Position numbers and translations under genes: made by a program. DNA of 64,000 bases from Thiohalophilus sp. (GTDB lineage Bacteria > Pseudomonadota > Gammaproteobacteria > UBA6429 > Thiohalophilaceae), in contig NZ_JAXHLN010000003.1 of the NCBI RefSeq assembly GCF_034522235.1, forward strand, positions 1,426,001-1,490,000. Reading direction: 5' to 3'. Under the pieces are notes generated by a model that was not told the DNA's origin, did no database searches, and saw only the letters and a list, made by a program, of their open reading frames with translations. Positions within the stretch are counted from its first letter, which is position 1; each line of letters begins with the position of its first letter. Shown piece after piece: positions 43,074-51,533 of this stretch.

Positions 43074-44216
43074 GTGAAGATGTTCAGTCTTTCACGTAAT
43101 GACAGGTTGTTGATGCTGGGCTTCACCGCCGTGGTCCTGCTGGCGCCGTTGTGGTTGCAACCCTTCGGTGCGGGTTATCCCGATCTGCTGCAGAAGTTTG
43201 CCATCTTCGGATTGTTTGCGATCGGCTACAATATCCTGTTCGGCCTGACCGGTTACCTCTCCTTCGGTCACGCGGCTTTTCTCGGGGTAGGCTCCTATAC
43301 AACGGTATGGTCTTTCAAGCTGCTCTCGCTGAATGTCATTCCGGCGGTGATCCTGGCCACCCTGCTGGCCGGGCTGTTTGCGGTGGTGATCGGCTTTCTC
43401 AGTCTGCGCCGCAGTGGCATCTATTTTGCCATCCTCACTCTGGCCTTCGCGCAGATGAGTTACAAACTGGCCTATTCGGTATTGACTCCCATTACCAATG
43501 GTGAAACCGGACTGCGCGTGCTGCGCGACGATCCGCGGATCATCGACAACATGCTGGGCACTGCTCATGATGGTTCACCCATCGGTTCGCTGTTTGGCAT
43601 CGGCATGCAGGGTTATCCGGCCTTTTATTTTTCGGCGGTGATGTTGATTTTAGGATTTTATCTTTCGGTATTGATCTTCCGCTCACCCTTCGGTCTCAAG
43701 CTGCGTGCGATCAAATCCAATCAAAGCCGCATGCAGTACACCGGCTACAACACCCGGCCGTATCTGCTGTGGGCGTTTGTCATCTCCGGCATGTATGCCG
43801 GGATGGCCGGCTCGCTGCTGGCCGTGACCGATCCCCTGGCCGGAGCCGAGCGCATGCAGTGGACCGCCTCCGGTGAAGTGGTGTTGATGACCATCCTCGG
43901 TGGAACGGGAACCCTGCTCGGCCCGATCATCGGTGCGGCTTTGATTAAATACTCGGAAAATATCTTTTCCGCATTCAATGAGTCCGCCTTGCACGAGGCT
44001 TTCTCGTTCCTGCCGGGCTTTATCGAGAATTTCCTTGTCACCATCGTTCACCCCTTTGTTGGCGAAGGCTGGCATCTGACACTCGGTGCGCTGTTCATGA
44101 TTATCGTGATCTTTTTGCCCGGGGGGCTGATGGATGGTCTGTCACGTATCGCCAGACGCTGGCGAGCGAGAAAACATGGGTCCGATGAAGCGGACAGCTC
44201 ACAGGTGGAGGACTGA
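43074..44216 (+). CDS. ABC transporter permease, LivM type
   Basis: 380 residues from a GTG at 43074 (an ATG two codons later is possible). Membrane protein with [61 protein letters not shown] and [24 protein letters not shown], the LivM signatures. It has a periplasmic insert ([23 protein letters not shown]) common in this family. Starts 3 bp after the LivH-type gene. Confidence 0.9.
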   Translation: MKMFSLSRNDRLLMLGFTAVVLLAPLWLQPFGAGYPDLLQKFAIFGLFAIGYNILFGLTGYLSFGHAAFLGVGSYTTVWSFKLLSLNVIPAVILATLLAGLFAVVIGFLSLRRSGIYFAILTLAFAQMSYKLAYSVLTPITNGETGLRVLRDDPRIIDNMLGTAHDGSPIGSLFGIGMQGYPAFYFSAVMLILGFYLSVLIFRSPFGLKLRAIKSNQSRMQYTGYNTRPYLLWAFVISGMYAGMAGSLLAVTDPLAGAERMQWTASGEVVLMTILGGTGTLLGPIIGAALIKYSENIFSAFNESALHEAFSFLPGFIENFLVTIVHPFVGEGWHLTLGALFMIIVIFLPGGLMDGLSRIARRWRARKHGSDEADSSQVED

Positions 44217-44219
44217 CCC

Positions 44220-44987
44220 ATGGCATCGGATATCGTTTTAAACATTGCCTACGTGGACAAGAGCTTCAGCGGGCTGCATGCCCTGAAAGATGTCAATCTG
44301 CAAGTGGAAAAAGGCAAGACCCACGCCATTATCGGCCCCAACGGGGCCGGCAAGTCCACCCTGTTGAATGTCTGTATCGGTCGGCTGGCACCGGATCGCG
44401 GTACCGTGACATTTAACGGCGAGGTCATTACCGGCAAATCCGCTCACGAGATCAATCAGGCCGGGGTAGTACGGGTGTTTCAAACGCCGGAGATCTTCCA
44501 CGATCTGACGGTACTGGAGAATGTGATGATTCCGGCGCTGGCCAGACGCGATGGCTCGTTCAAACTCAATCCGTTTGTGCGCATGGATGCCGAAACCGAT
44601 ATCCTGCACGAGTCGGAGCAGGCCCTCAAGGAGATGAACCTGCTCGAGAAAAAGCACATGCACGCGGCCACCATGTCGCGCGGCGACAAGCGTCGCCTGG
44701 AACTGGCCATGGGCCTGGTGCAGCATCCGCTACTGTTTTTGCTGGATGAGCCCACTGCCGGCATGTCGCGCGCCGACACCAATGCGACCATCGCCTCTTT
44801 GCAGCACATCAAGGAGCGGGGGATGACCAAGGTGATCATCGAGCACGACATGCAGGTGGTGTTTTCCCTGGCGGACAAGATCTCGGTACTGGCACAGGGC
44901 CAGATTATCGCCGAAGGAACACCGGATGAGATCCGTGGCAACCCCAGGGTCCAGGAAGCCTATCTGGGAGGTACCCACAATGAGTAA
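44220..44987 (+). CDS. ABC transporter ATP-binding protein, LivG type
   Basis: 255 residues. Walker A IGPNGAGKSTLLN, Q-loop region VRVFQTPEIFHDLTVLENVMIPAL, signature variant MSRGDKRRLELAMG, Walker B LLFLLDEPTAGMS, switch His in VIIEHDM. It powers the importer from the cytoplasmic side. Overlaps the LivF-type gene by 8 bp. Confidence 0.9.
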   Translation: MASDIVLNIAYVDKSFSGLHALKDVNLQVEKGKTHAIIGPNGAGKSTLLNVCIGRLAPDRGTVTFNGEVITGKSAHEINQAGVVRVFQTPEIFHDLTVLENVMIPALARRDGSFKLNPFVRMDAETDILHESEQALKEMNLLEKKHMHAATMSRGDKRRLELAMGLVQHPLLFLLDEPTAGMSRADTNATIASLQHIKERGMTKVIIEHDMQVVFSLADKISVLAQGQIIAEGTPDEIRGNPRVQEAYLGGTHNE

Positions 44988-45732
44988 ACAGGCTGAAAAA
45001 CATACCGTTCGCGGTACCGGCTCCGATCCGGCCTTTTTCTCCTGCTGGAACCTGCATGCGTATTACGGCGAGAGCTATATCGTGCAGGGGGTCAACTTCG
45101 ATGTGCGCGAAGGGGAAATCGTCGCGCTGTTGGGGCGTAATGGGGCGGGCAAAACCTCGACACTGCGCAGCATCGCGCAGATCGGTTCCCCTCAGTTGCG
45201 TCATGGCGAAGTCTGGCTGGATCACCAGCCGCTGCATACCATGAAATCCTATCAGGCGGCACAAGCCGGTGTCGGCCTGGTGCCGGAGGACCGGCGCATC
45301 ATTCCCGGTTTTACGGTGGAGGAGAATCTCAAACTCGCGCAGATCGCCAAACCCGTTGGCTGGTCGCTGGAACGTATCTATGATCATTTTCCGCGCCTTG
45401 GCGAGCGTCGCCAGCAGGAGGGCACCACGCTCTCCGGCGGAGAACAGCAGATGCTGTCAGTGGCCCGCGCGCTGGCCCGCGACATCAAGCTGCTCCTGCT
45501 GGATGAACCCTACGAAGGGCTGGCGCCGGTTATCGTCAAGGAAATCGAAAAGATCGTCCAGAGTATCAAGGAACTGGGCATTACCACCATCATTGTGGAG
45601 CAAAATGCCATTGCCGCACTGGAGCTGGCCGATCGGGCAGTCATTCTTGATATGGGGCAGGTCGTATTCGATGGCTCGGCCCAGGAGGTACTGGATAATA
45701 CCGAACTGCGTCATCAGTATCTTGCGCTTTAA
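44980..45732 (+). CDS. ABC transporter ATP-binding protein, LivF type
   Basis: 250 residues from the ATG at 44980, which has GGGAGG upstream; the in-frame ATG at 44926 would overlap the LivG-type gene by 62 bp. Walker A LGRNGAGKTS, signature LSGGEQQMLSVARAL, Walker B LLLLDEPYEGLAP, switch VEQN (Gln/Asn instead of His, as is common in LivF). Last gene of the importer operon; a terminator follows. Confidence 0.9.
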   Translation: MSKQAEKHTVRGTGSDPAFFSCWNLHAYYGESYIVQGVNFDVREGEIVALLGRNGAGKTSTLRSIAQIGSPQLRHGEVWLDHQPLHTMKSYQAAQAGVGLVPEDRRIIPGFTVEENLKLAQIAKPVGWSLERIYDHFPRLGERRQQEGTTLSGGEQQMLSVARALARDIKLLLLDEPYEGLAPVIVKEIEKIVQSIKELGITTIIVEQNAIAALELADRAVILDMGQVVFDGSAQEVLDNTELRHQYLAL

Positions 45733-45776
45733 AAGGCGTTATTGAAACGGTTGTTGCCGCGACCGACTGAGGATAG

Positions 45777-45806
45777 AAAAAAGCCCCGCATTGCGGGGCT
45801 TTTTGG
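45777..45806 (+). terminator. Bidirectional terminator between the importer operon and the parvulin gene
   Basis: Stem AAAAAGCCCCGC / GCGGGGCTTTTT with loop ATT. A-run on one side and T-run on the other, so it works for both convergent units. Confidence 0.9.
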
Positions 45807-45807
45807 T

Positions 45808-46608
45808 TTACTTGATTTCGACGTTGGCGTCTTGTCGAAGTTGGATGACGTATTGCTGGATGATCTGGCTGGATTTCATACTGCGCAGCTGATCCTTGAC
45901 CTCTTCGAACTTGGGCGGGGTGACCTTGCGTTCGTCTTCCAGCTTGATGACGTGCCAGCCGAACTGGGTTTTAACCGGCGTTTTGCTGTAGGCGCCTTTT
46001 TTCATCTTGGCCACGGCCTGAGTGAAGGGCGGGACCATCTGATTGGCGTTGAACCAGCCAAGGTCGCCGCCGTTTTTGGCGGTGGGGCCGGTGGATTTGG
46101 CCTTGGCGACGTCGGCGAAGACGGCGCCGCCATCCAGTTCCTTGATGATGGCTTTGGCTTCGTCCTCGCTTTTGAGCAGAATGTGGCTGGCCTTGTACTC
46201 CTTGGCATCGCTGGCGGCCACGCGCTGCTCATACTCTTTTTTCAGATCGCTTTCGCTAACCGGTTTGCTTTGTGCTTCTTTTTGAATCAGCGCCTGGATC
46301 AGGGCATCGGCCTGCAGTTGCTGGAGACGGAAGGCGACAGCCGGATTCTCGTCCAGGTTCTGTTTTTTGGCTTCCTGCAACAGCAGCTCGCGGTTAACCA
46401 GTTCATTGATCAGCGCCTCGCGGTCGATCTCGCCGGACTGACCGTTTTGCTGCTGTGAACGGTATTTGAGATAGCGCTCGTAGGTTTGTTGCGAGATCGG
46501 TTCACCGTTGACGACGGCAACGGGATCGGCGGCCCGGGCGCCGCTGCTCAGCAGCAGTCCGGACACCATGACGGCGGCGGATAATGATATGAGATTGCGT
46601 TTAAACAT
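45808..46608 (-). CDS. Periplasmic parvulin-type peptidyl-prolyl isomerase
   Basis: 266 residues from the ATG at 46608 with AAGGAAG upstream. Signal peptide (ISLSAAVMVSGLLLSSGARAAD), an N-terminal helical SurA/PrsA-like chaperone part (VNGEPISQQTYERYLKYRSQQQNGQSGEIDREALINELVNRELLLQEAKKQ) and a PpiC domain at about 130-225 (ASHILLKSEDEAKAIIKELDGGAVFADVAKAKSTGPTAKNGGDLGWFNANQMVPPFTQAV ... GWHVIKLEDER). Helps folding of exported proteins. First gene after the yciI/yciB pair in transcription order. Confidence 0.9.
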   Translation of the reverse strand: MFKRNLISLSAAVMVSGLLLSSGARAADPVAVVNGEPISQQTYERYLKYRSQQQNGQSGEIDREALINELVNRELLLQEAKKQNLDENPAVAFRLQQLQADALIQALIQKEAQSKPVSESDLKKEYEQRVAASDAKEYKASHILLKSEDEAKAIIKELDGGAVFADVAKAKSTGPTAKNGGDLGWFNANQMVPPFTQAVAKMKKGAYSKTPVKTQFGWHVIKLEDERKVTPPKFEEVKDQLRSMKSSQIIQQYVIQLRQDANVEIK

Positions 46609-46640
46609 AATAAATCTTCCTTTCTTGATGGGAACGGGAG

Positions 46641-46940
46641 TTACGGAAACACTTTCTTGAAAGGTTTGACGGTAACCGATTGATAGACGCCGGCGGCGAC
46701 ATAGGGATCGGCATCGGCCCATTGTCGGGCGTCTGCCTGCGAGGCGAATTCAGCGACGATTAACGATCCGCTGAAGCCGGCCGGACCGGGGTCTTCGCTG
46801 TCGATGGCCGGATGCGGACCGGCCAGGATCAGACGCCCCTGGTCCTTGAGTTGTTGCAAACGTTCCAGATGCGCCGGGCGCGCGGCCAGGCGTGGTTCCA
46901 GACTGTCGGCATTATCCTGAGCGATGATGGCGTATAACAT
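46641..46940 (-). CDS. yciI: YciI-like protein
   Basis: 99 residues: [45 protein letters not shown] ... [40 protein letters not shown] is the full YciI pattern, with the conserved His in RPAHLERL and the Asp in ADPYV. The small dimeric ferredoxin-like fold has no settled function. It directly abuts the yciB gene, as in E. coli and many relatives. Confidence 0.9.
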   Translation of the reverse strand: MLYAIIAQDNADSLEPRLAARPAHLERLQQLKDQGRLILAGPHPAIDSEDPGPAGFSGSLIVAEFASQADARQWADADPYVAAGVYQSVTVKPFKKVFP

Positions 46941-47621
46941 TCAGCTGTCGTTGCCGGGTTCGGGTGACGGGTTGGCCTCTTCAGGCTCCGTGACGTGCAG
47001 GGACAGGTAGACACCGAGTCCGATGAGAAAAATCACGCTGAGTACCAGCATACCAAAAAGTTTGAAGTTTACCCAGATCGATTCCATGGATTTGGCTTGC
47101 TGGCACAGTTCCACCGCCGCGCCGCTGTAGGTGGCGGCGCAGTTTTCCAGATTGACGGCCTGATCGCTGGCCGCCAGCAGCGCCTGTTCGGCGACAAAAT
47201 AGAAGTTGGCGACATACAGATTGGCCACCCCCAGCAGCACCGAAAACAGCGCCATGCTGAGATTGGCGTTACGCCAGATCCGCGCCGGCACCTCGATGGC
47301 GTGCCCCATCATGCGCTGGATCAGCGGTTTTTCGCCGATGAACTGGCTGGCGATAAAGGCGACGGCAAAAGCCCAGTAGACCGCGGTGGGCTTCCACATA
47401 ATAAACGCCTTGTTCTGGAACAGCAGGGTGGCGCCGCCGAGAATAATGATCAGCGCGAGTGTCACCAGATGCATGTTTTCGAATTTGCGATGCCGATACC
47501 AGTAGAAGGCGTTCTGCAAAATGGAGCCGGCAATCGCCACGGCGGTAGCCGGGTAAATGCCATACAGCTTGTAGATGATGAAAAACAGCAGTATGGGAAA
47601 AAAATCGAACAGAAACTTCAT
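46941..47621 (-). CDS. yciB: YciB/septation protein A family membrane protein, with an extra loop
   Basis: 226 residues (E. coli YciB is 179). Five membrane segments with MKFLFDFFPILLFFIIYKLYGIYPATAVAIA, FIMWKPTAVYWAFAVAFIASQFIGEKPLIQRMMG and IWVNFKLFGMLVLSVIFLIGLGVYLSLH. An insert of about 38 residues (143-180) with Cys161 and Cys173 lies between VANLYVANF and IWVNFK. The protein affects cell envelope synthesis and division. The C-terminal tail is acidic (EPEEANPSPEPGNDS). Confidence 0.92.
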   Translation of the reverse strand: MKFLFDFFPILLFFIIYKLYGIYPATAVAIAGSILQNAFYWYRHRKFENMHLVTLALIIILGGATLLFQNKAFIMWKPTAVYWAFAVAFIASQFIGEKPLIQRMMGHAIEVPARIWRNANLSMALFSVLLGVANLYVANFYFVAEQALLAASDQAVNLENCAATYSGAAVELCQQAKSMESIWVNFKLFGMLVLSVIFLIGLGVYLSLHVTEPEEANPSPEPGNDS

Positions 47622-47660
47622 GGCGGTCCAGCCTGGATGAGCGTCAGGGTTAAGAGGGTA

Positions 47661-48422
47661 TCAGTGCAGCGTCGGATTATTGGTCATTTTGTAATATTTT
47701 TCCATGACTTCCCGCACATGCCCCGGGTAGTCGATCACGTCCATCTGTTCCATGCCCTCGCGGAAAAAGGTCGGGGCGTCCTCGGGCAGGCGCAGCAGGA
47801 TCTGTTCGAAGACCGGTTCCATGATCGCCGGATCATGGGTCCGGGTGGCAACGACGCCGTGATTGAGGTTTAGCACGCGCCAGGGGCGCCCGGCATGGCT
47901 CTTGTCCCGGTCTTCCTTGACCACGGGCGCGGCGGCGTTGGCGATCTCATCCATGATGCCGCTTAGTTCGGCGAGAAAGTCGGGGTCCTGGGTCTGGTTG
48001 GCGATGCGTGACAGCGCATCGACCACATTGCGCAACTCCTGCAGGCTGCCGATGTTGCGTGCGGTCCACAGGGCGATGGGAATCGCCAGCTCGTCCAGAG
48101 TCACCTGCAATTCTTCCAGTTCGAGCAGTCCCGCCCACCGGCTCAGGGCGTTGAGCTGGGCGAGGCCGTAATCGCCGAGCTGGCCGAGATCGTCGAGCTT
48201 ATCCGTGAGGGCCTCGCGGGATTTGCCATCGCTGTTGCCATGATACTGGGCATCGACCTGCTGGACGGTTTGCGCGAACTGCTTGAGGTTCTCGCCGATC
48301 TGGTGCGGATCCGCCAGATCGCTGGGGCGGATCGGATTTTCGGCATAGGCCTGCTCCAGCGCCGCGGTGACTTCATCCACTACGTCGGCCAGGGCATTCA
48401 GATCGATCTCGACAACACTCAT
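47661..48422 (-). CDS. Conserved-looking hypothetical protein, all-helical
   Basis: 253 residues, no signal peptide, soluble and helix-rich (MSVVEIDLNALADVVDEVTAALEQAYAENP, DLGQLGDYGLAQLNALSRWAGLLELEELQVTLDELAIPIALWTARN). The C-terminal third (WRVLNLNHGVVATRTHDPAIMEPVFEQILLRLPEDAPTFFREGMEQMDVIDYPGHVREVMEKYY) looks like the most conserved part. Transcribed with yciB/yciI in the same direction. Family not recognised. Confidence 0.7.
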   Translation of the reverse strand: MSVVEIDLNALADVVDEVTAALEQAYAENPIRPSDLADPHQIGENLKQFAQTVQQVDAQYHGNSDGKSREALTDKLDDLGQLGDYGLAQLNALSRWAGLLELEELQVTLDELAIPIALWTARNIGSLQELRNVVDALSRIANQTQDPDFLAELSGIMDEIANAAAPVVKEDRDKSHAGRPWRVLNLNHGVVATRTHDPAIMEPVFEQILLRLPEDAPTFFREGMEQMDVIDYPGHVREVMEKYYKMTNNPTLH

Positions 48423-48619
48423 TCGCGGTTCGCATTTCGCTTACTCATCAGGTCAACCATTTTAACACAGGCACGCGCTCCCGGCAGCCGACGTCCGGTG
48501 GGCCCGGATCGATGGGGGTCTCGCTTTGGGGGGCGGACGCGTTACACTAGGCCCGTTGTTGAACACCGGTGTCGGGCGTGATTGTCCCGACCTGGATCAG
48601 ACCTTTGCGACAGGCCACC

Positions 48620-49480
48620 ATGACATACCGATTCGATCTGCATACCCATTCCACCGCCTCCGACGGCACCCTGAGTCCCACCGCGCTGGTGGCCACGGCG
48701 GTGGAGAAGGGCGTCGATCAGCTGGCACTGACCGATCACGACACCACCGCCGGTCTCGACGAGGCACTGGCGGCGGCGCGCGCGCAGGGAATCGGCTTGA
48801 TCCCCGGCATCGAGCTGTCCGTGAGCTGGGCGCACCAGACCCTGCATGTGGTCGGGCTGCATATCGATCCGGCCCATCCGGCGATGCGCCGGGGCATTGA
48901 GACCCAGCTGGGCTTTCGCCGCTGGCGGGCCGAGGAGATCGGCCGGCGGCTGGAGAAGGCCGGCATCGCCGGGGCTTACGCCGGCGCCTGCCAGTACGCC
49001 AGCGGTGAGCTGGTGGGGCGCACCCACTTTGCCCGCTTTCTGGTGGAACAGGGCCATGCCCGGGACCTCAAGCAGGTGTTCAAGCGCTATCTGGTCAGGG
49101 GCAAGCCGGGTCACGTGCCGGGCGAGTGGGCGACGCTGGCGCAGGCGCTGGACTGGATTCAGCAATCCGGCGGCCTGGCGGTGATCGCCCATCCGGCGCG
49201 CTACAAATTGAGCGCCACCCGGCTGCGCCAGTTGCTGGGTGAATTCGCCGAGCTGGGCGGGGCGGCGCTGGAGGTGGTCTCGGGCAGCCACAGCCGGGAT
49301 GACATGCTGCGCTTTGGCCAGTTGAGCCAGACCTGGAATCTGGCCGCCTCCAGCGGCTCCGACTACCACGGCCCGGAGAATCCCTACCGGGATATCGGCC
49401 GCCTGCCCGAGTTGCCGCCCGGCTGCCGACCGGTCTGGGAGTGCGACGCCTGGGCCCGTTGCACCGGGGTGGCGGCATGA
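48620..49480 (+). CDS. rnm: PHP-domain 5'-3' exoribonuclease/3',5'-nucleoside bisphosphate phosphatase (YciV/Rnm)
   Basis: 286 residues from the ATG at 48620. PHP metal-site motifs: DLHTHSTASDG, LALTDHDT, ELS (Glu of PGIELSV), THFARFLV, AVIAHPARY and GSDYHG. E. coli YciV (RNase AM) trims 5' ends of ribosomal and small RNAs and cleaves 3',5'-bisphosphates. It lies just upstream of yciO with an ATGA overlap, the same order as in E. coli. Confidence 0.9.
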   Translation: MTYRFDLHTHSTASDGTLSPTALVATAVEKGVDQLALTDHDTTAGLDEALAAARAQGIGLIPGIELSVSWAHQTLHVVGLHIDPAHPAMRRGIETQLGFRRWRAEEIGRRLEKAGIAGAYAGACQYASGELVGRTHFARFLVEQGHARDLKQVFKRYLVRGKPGHVPGEWATLAQALDWIQQSGGLAVIAHPARYKLSATRLRQLLGEFAELGGAALEVVSGSHSRDDMLRFGQLSQTWNLAASSGSDYHGPENPYRDIGRLPELPPGCRPVWECDAWARCTGVAA

Positions 49481-50106
49481 GCCAGTTTTTCCAGATTCAT
49501 CCGGTCGACCCCCAGCCGCGGCTGATTCGCCAGGCGGTGGAGCTGCTGCGCCAGGGGGCGGTCATCGTCTATCCGACCGACTCGGCCTACGCGCTGGGCT
49601 GTCATCTGGAGGACAAGAAGGCGATGGATCGGATCCGCCGCATTCGCCAGGTGGACGACAAACACAACTTCACCCTGGTGTGCGGTGATCTCTCCCAGAT
49701 CAGCGCCTACGCCAAACTGACCAACAACACCCTGTTCCGGATCCTCAACAGCCACACACCGGGGCCGTACACTTTTATTCTTAACGCCACCAGCGAGGTG
49801 CCGCGCCGGCTGCTGCACCCCAGGCGGCGCACCATCGGCATTCGCATCCCCGACAACGCCATCGCCCAGGCGCTGGTGGCCGAGCTGGGCGAGCCGATCA
49901 TGAGTTCGAGCCTGATCCTCCCCGGCGAGACCATGCCCCTGACTGATCCCGAGGAAATTCGCGAGCAGCTGGAGCACCAGGTGGATCTGGTCATCGACGG
50001 CGGCCACTGCGGTTTCGAGCCCAGTACCGTGGTCGACATGACCGACGAGGTCCCCCGGGTGGTGCGCCGCGGCAAGGGCGAGAGCGAACCCTTCGAGCGG
50101 GGCTGA
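49477..50106 (+). CDS. yciO: YciO, Sua5/YrdC/YwlC family protein
   Basis: 209 residues from the ATG at 49477. AVIVYPTDSAYALGCHL is the YrdC-like core start, KHNFTLVCGDLSQISAYAKL and NSHTPGPYTFILNAT are the nucleotide/threonine-binding region, and RTIGIRIPDN follows. YciO is the paralogue of the threonylcarbamoyl-AMP synthase TsaC; its own role is less certain. Spelling (SQISAYA, HTPGPYTFIL) fits YciO rather than TsaC. Confidence 0.9.
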   Translation: MSQFFQIHPVDPQPRLIRQAVELLRQGAVIVYPTDSAYALGCHLEDKKAMDRIRRIRQVDDKHNFTLVCGDLSQISAYAKLTNNTLFRILNSHTPGPYTFILNATSEVPRRLLHPRRRTIGIRIPDNAIAQALVAELGEPIMSSSLILPGETMPLTDPEEIREQLEHQVDLVIDGGHCGFEPSTVVDMTDEVPRVVRRGKGESEPFERG

Positions 50107-50116
50107 GCAAGCCGAT

Positions 50117-50147
50117 TTGCCTGCCGGCGGGGCCAACAGGGTATAAT
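50117..50147 (+). promoter_or_regulatory. Candidate promoter for trpS
   Basis: TATAAT at 50142-50147 with TTGCCT at 50117-50122 (19-bp spacer). It lies inside a GC-rich inverted repeat TGCCGGC / GCCGGCA (50122-50128 and 50156-50162). It would give a 5' leader of about 160 nt. Confidence 0.5.
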
Positions 50148-50199
50148 GCCCGCCCTGCCGGCAACCGGGATCGGCAGCGCCGAGACGAGAATAACGATA

Positions 50200-50316
50200 A
50201 TGATGACGGCCCCCATGATCCCCGGTGGCATCCCCGGTGGCATCCCCGGTGGCCCGACCGTTGCCCTGATGTGCCATATAACTGATCTTCGATTGCGATT
50301 CTGGAGCCTGAATTGA
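50200..50316 (+). CDS. Putative 38-codon leader ORF upstream of trpS
   Basis: From the ATG at 50200 (a second ATG follows directly) the frame encodes MMTAPMIPGG, then IPGG units, then VALMCHITDLRLRFWSLN and stops at 50314-50316, overlapping the trpS start as TTGA. The IPGG units come from a 12-bp tandem repeat (CCCGGTGGCATC, 50221-50254). The single Trp codon (50302-50304) overlaps the trpS Shine-Dalgarno GGAG (50303-50306). The leader's own ribosome site is weak. It may be a control peptide or just an open frame. Confidence 0.4.
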   Translation: MMTAPMIPGGIPGGIPGGPTVALMCHITDLRLRFWSLN

Positions 50317-51530
50317 CTGCCTTGCCCAATCAGAAACAACGTGTGCTGTCCGGCATGCGGCCGACCGGTGCCCTGCATCTGGGCCATTACCACGGGGTGC
50401 TGAAAAACTGGATCAAACTGCAGCATGAGTACGAGTGCTACTTTTTTGTCGCTGACTGGCACGCCCTGACGACCCATTACGAGGATCCGCAGATCATCGA
50501 ACAGAGTGTCTGGGAGATGGTCATCGACTGGCTCTCGGTGGGGGTCAATCAGGGCTCGGCCACGCTGTTCATCCAGTCCCGGGTGCCGGAACACGCCGAG
50601 CTGCATCTGCTGTTGTCGATGATCACACCGCTGGGCTGGCTGGAGCGGGTCCCCAGCTTCAAGGACCAGCAGGAGAAGCTCAAGGAGCGGGATCTGGCCA
50701 CCTACGGCTTTCTGGGCTATCCGCTGCTGCAAAGCGCCGACATCCTGATGTACAGGGCCGGCCTGGTGCCGGTGGGCGAGGACCAGGTGGCCCACGTGGA
50801 GCTGACCCGCGAGGTCGCGCGCCGGTTTAACCATTTATATGGCCGCGAGCCGGGCTTCGAGGAAAAGGTTGAGGCGGCGATCAAGAAAATGGGCAAGAAA
50901 AACGCCAAACTCTATCAGGAACTGCGCCGCCGCTACCAGGAGCAGGGCGACGACGAGGCGCTGCACACCGCCCGGGCGCTGCTGGACGATCAGCAGAATA
51001 TTTCCCTGGGCGATCGGGAGCGGCTGTTCGGCTATCTGGAGGGCGGCGGTCGCATTATCCTGCCCGAGCCCGACAGCCTGCTGACCCCGGCACCCAGGCT
51101 GCCCGGTCTGGACGGGCAGAAAATGTCCAAGTCGTATCACAATACAATCTCGTTGCGCGAAGATCCCGACGCAGTCGAGAAAAAACTGCGCACCATGCCG
51201 ACCGATCCGGCCCGCGTGCGACGCACCGATCCCGGCGATCCAGAAAAATGCCCGGTGTGGAAACTCCATCAGGTATACTCCAACGACGAGGTACGCGAGT
51301 GGGTACAGCAGGGTTGCACCAGCGCCGGTATCGGCTGCCTGGAGTGCAAGGGGCCGGTGATCGACGCGATCCGGGCGGAGCTGGCGCCGATCCACGAACG
51401 TGCCAGGGAATATCAAGAGGATACGGGGCTGGTGCGCAAGATTATCCACGAAGGCTGTGACAAGGCCCGGGATGCGGCGCGCCAGACATTGCAGGAAGTC
51501 CGGCAGGCCATGGGCCTGGAGTATCGCTGA
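50313..51530 (+). CDS. trpS: Tryptophanyl-tRNA synthetase
   Basis: 405 residues from a TTG at 50313, with GGAG 6 nt upstream; no ATG or GTG is available before the conserved start RVLSGMRPTGALHLGHYHG (HIGH motif). KMSKS is intact (GLDGQKMSKSYHN). An insert of about 70 residues before KMSKS (FEEKVEAAIKKMGKKNAKLYQELRRRYQEQGDDEALHTARALL and onward) makes it longer than the 334-residue E. coli enzyme; longer TrpRS forms are known in other bacteria. The C-terminal part has WKLHQVYSNDEVREWVQQGCTSAGIGCLECK with several Cys. Confidence 0.95.
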   Translation: MTALPNQKQRVLSGMRPTGALHLGHYHGVLKNWIKLQHEYECYFFVADWHALTTHYEDPQIIEQSVWEMVIDWLSVGVNQGSATLFIQSRVPEHAELHLLLSMITPLGWLERVPSFKDQQEKLKERDLATYGFLGYPLLQSADILMYRAGLVPVGEDQVAHVELTREVARRFNHLYGREPGFEEKVEAAIKKMGKKNAKLYQELRRRYQEQGDDEALHTARALLDDQQNISLGDRERLFGYLEGGGRIILPEPDSLLTPAPRLPGLDGQKMSKSYHNTISLREDPDAVEKKLRTMPTDPARVRRTDPGDPEKCPVWKLHQVYSNDEVREWVQQGCTSAGIGCLECKGPVIDAIRAELAPIHERAREYQEDTGLVRKIIHEGCDKARDAARQTLQEVRQAMGLEYR

Positions 51531-51533
51531 TTC

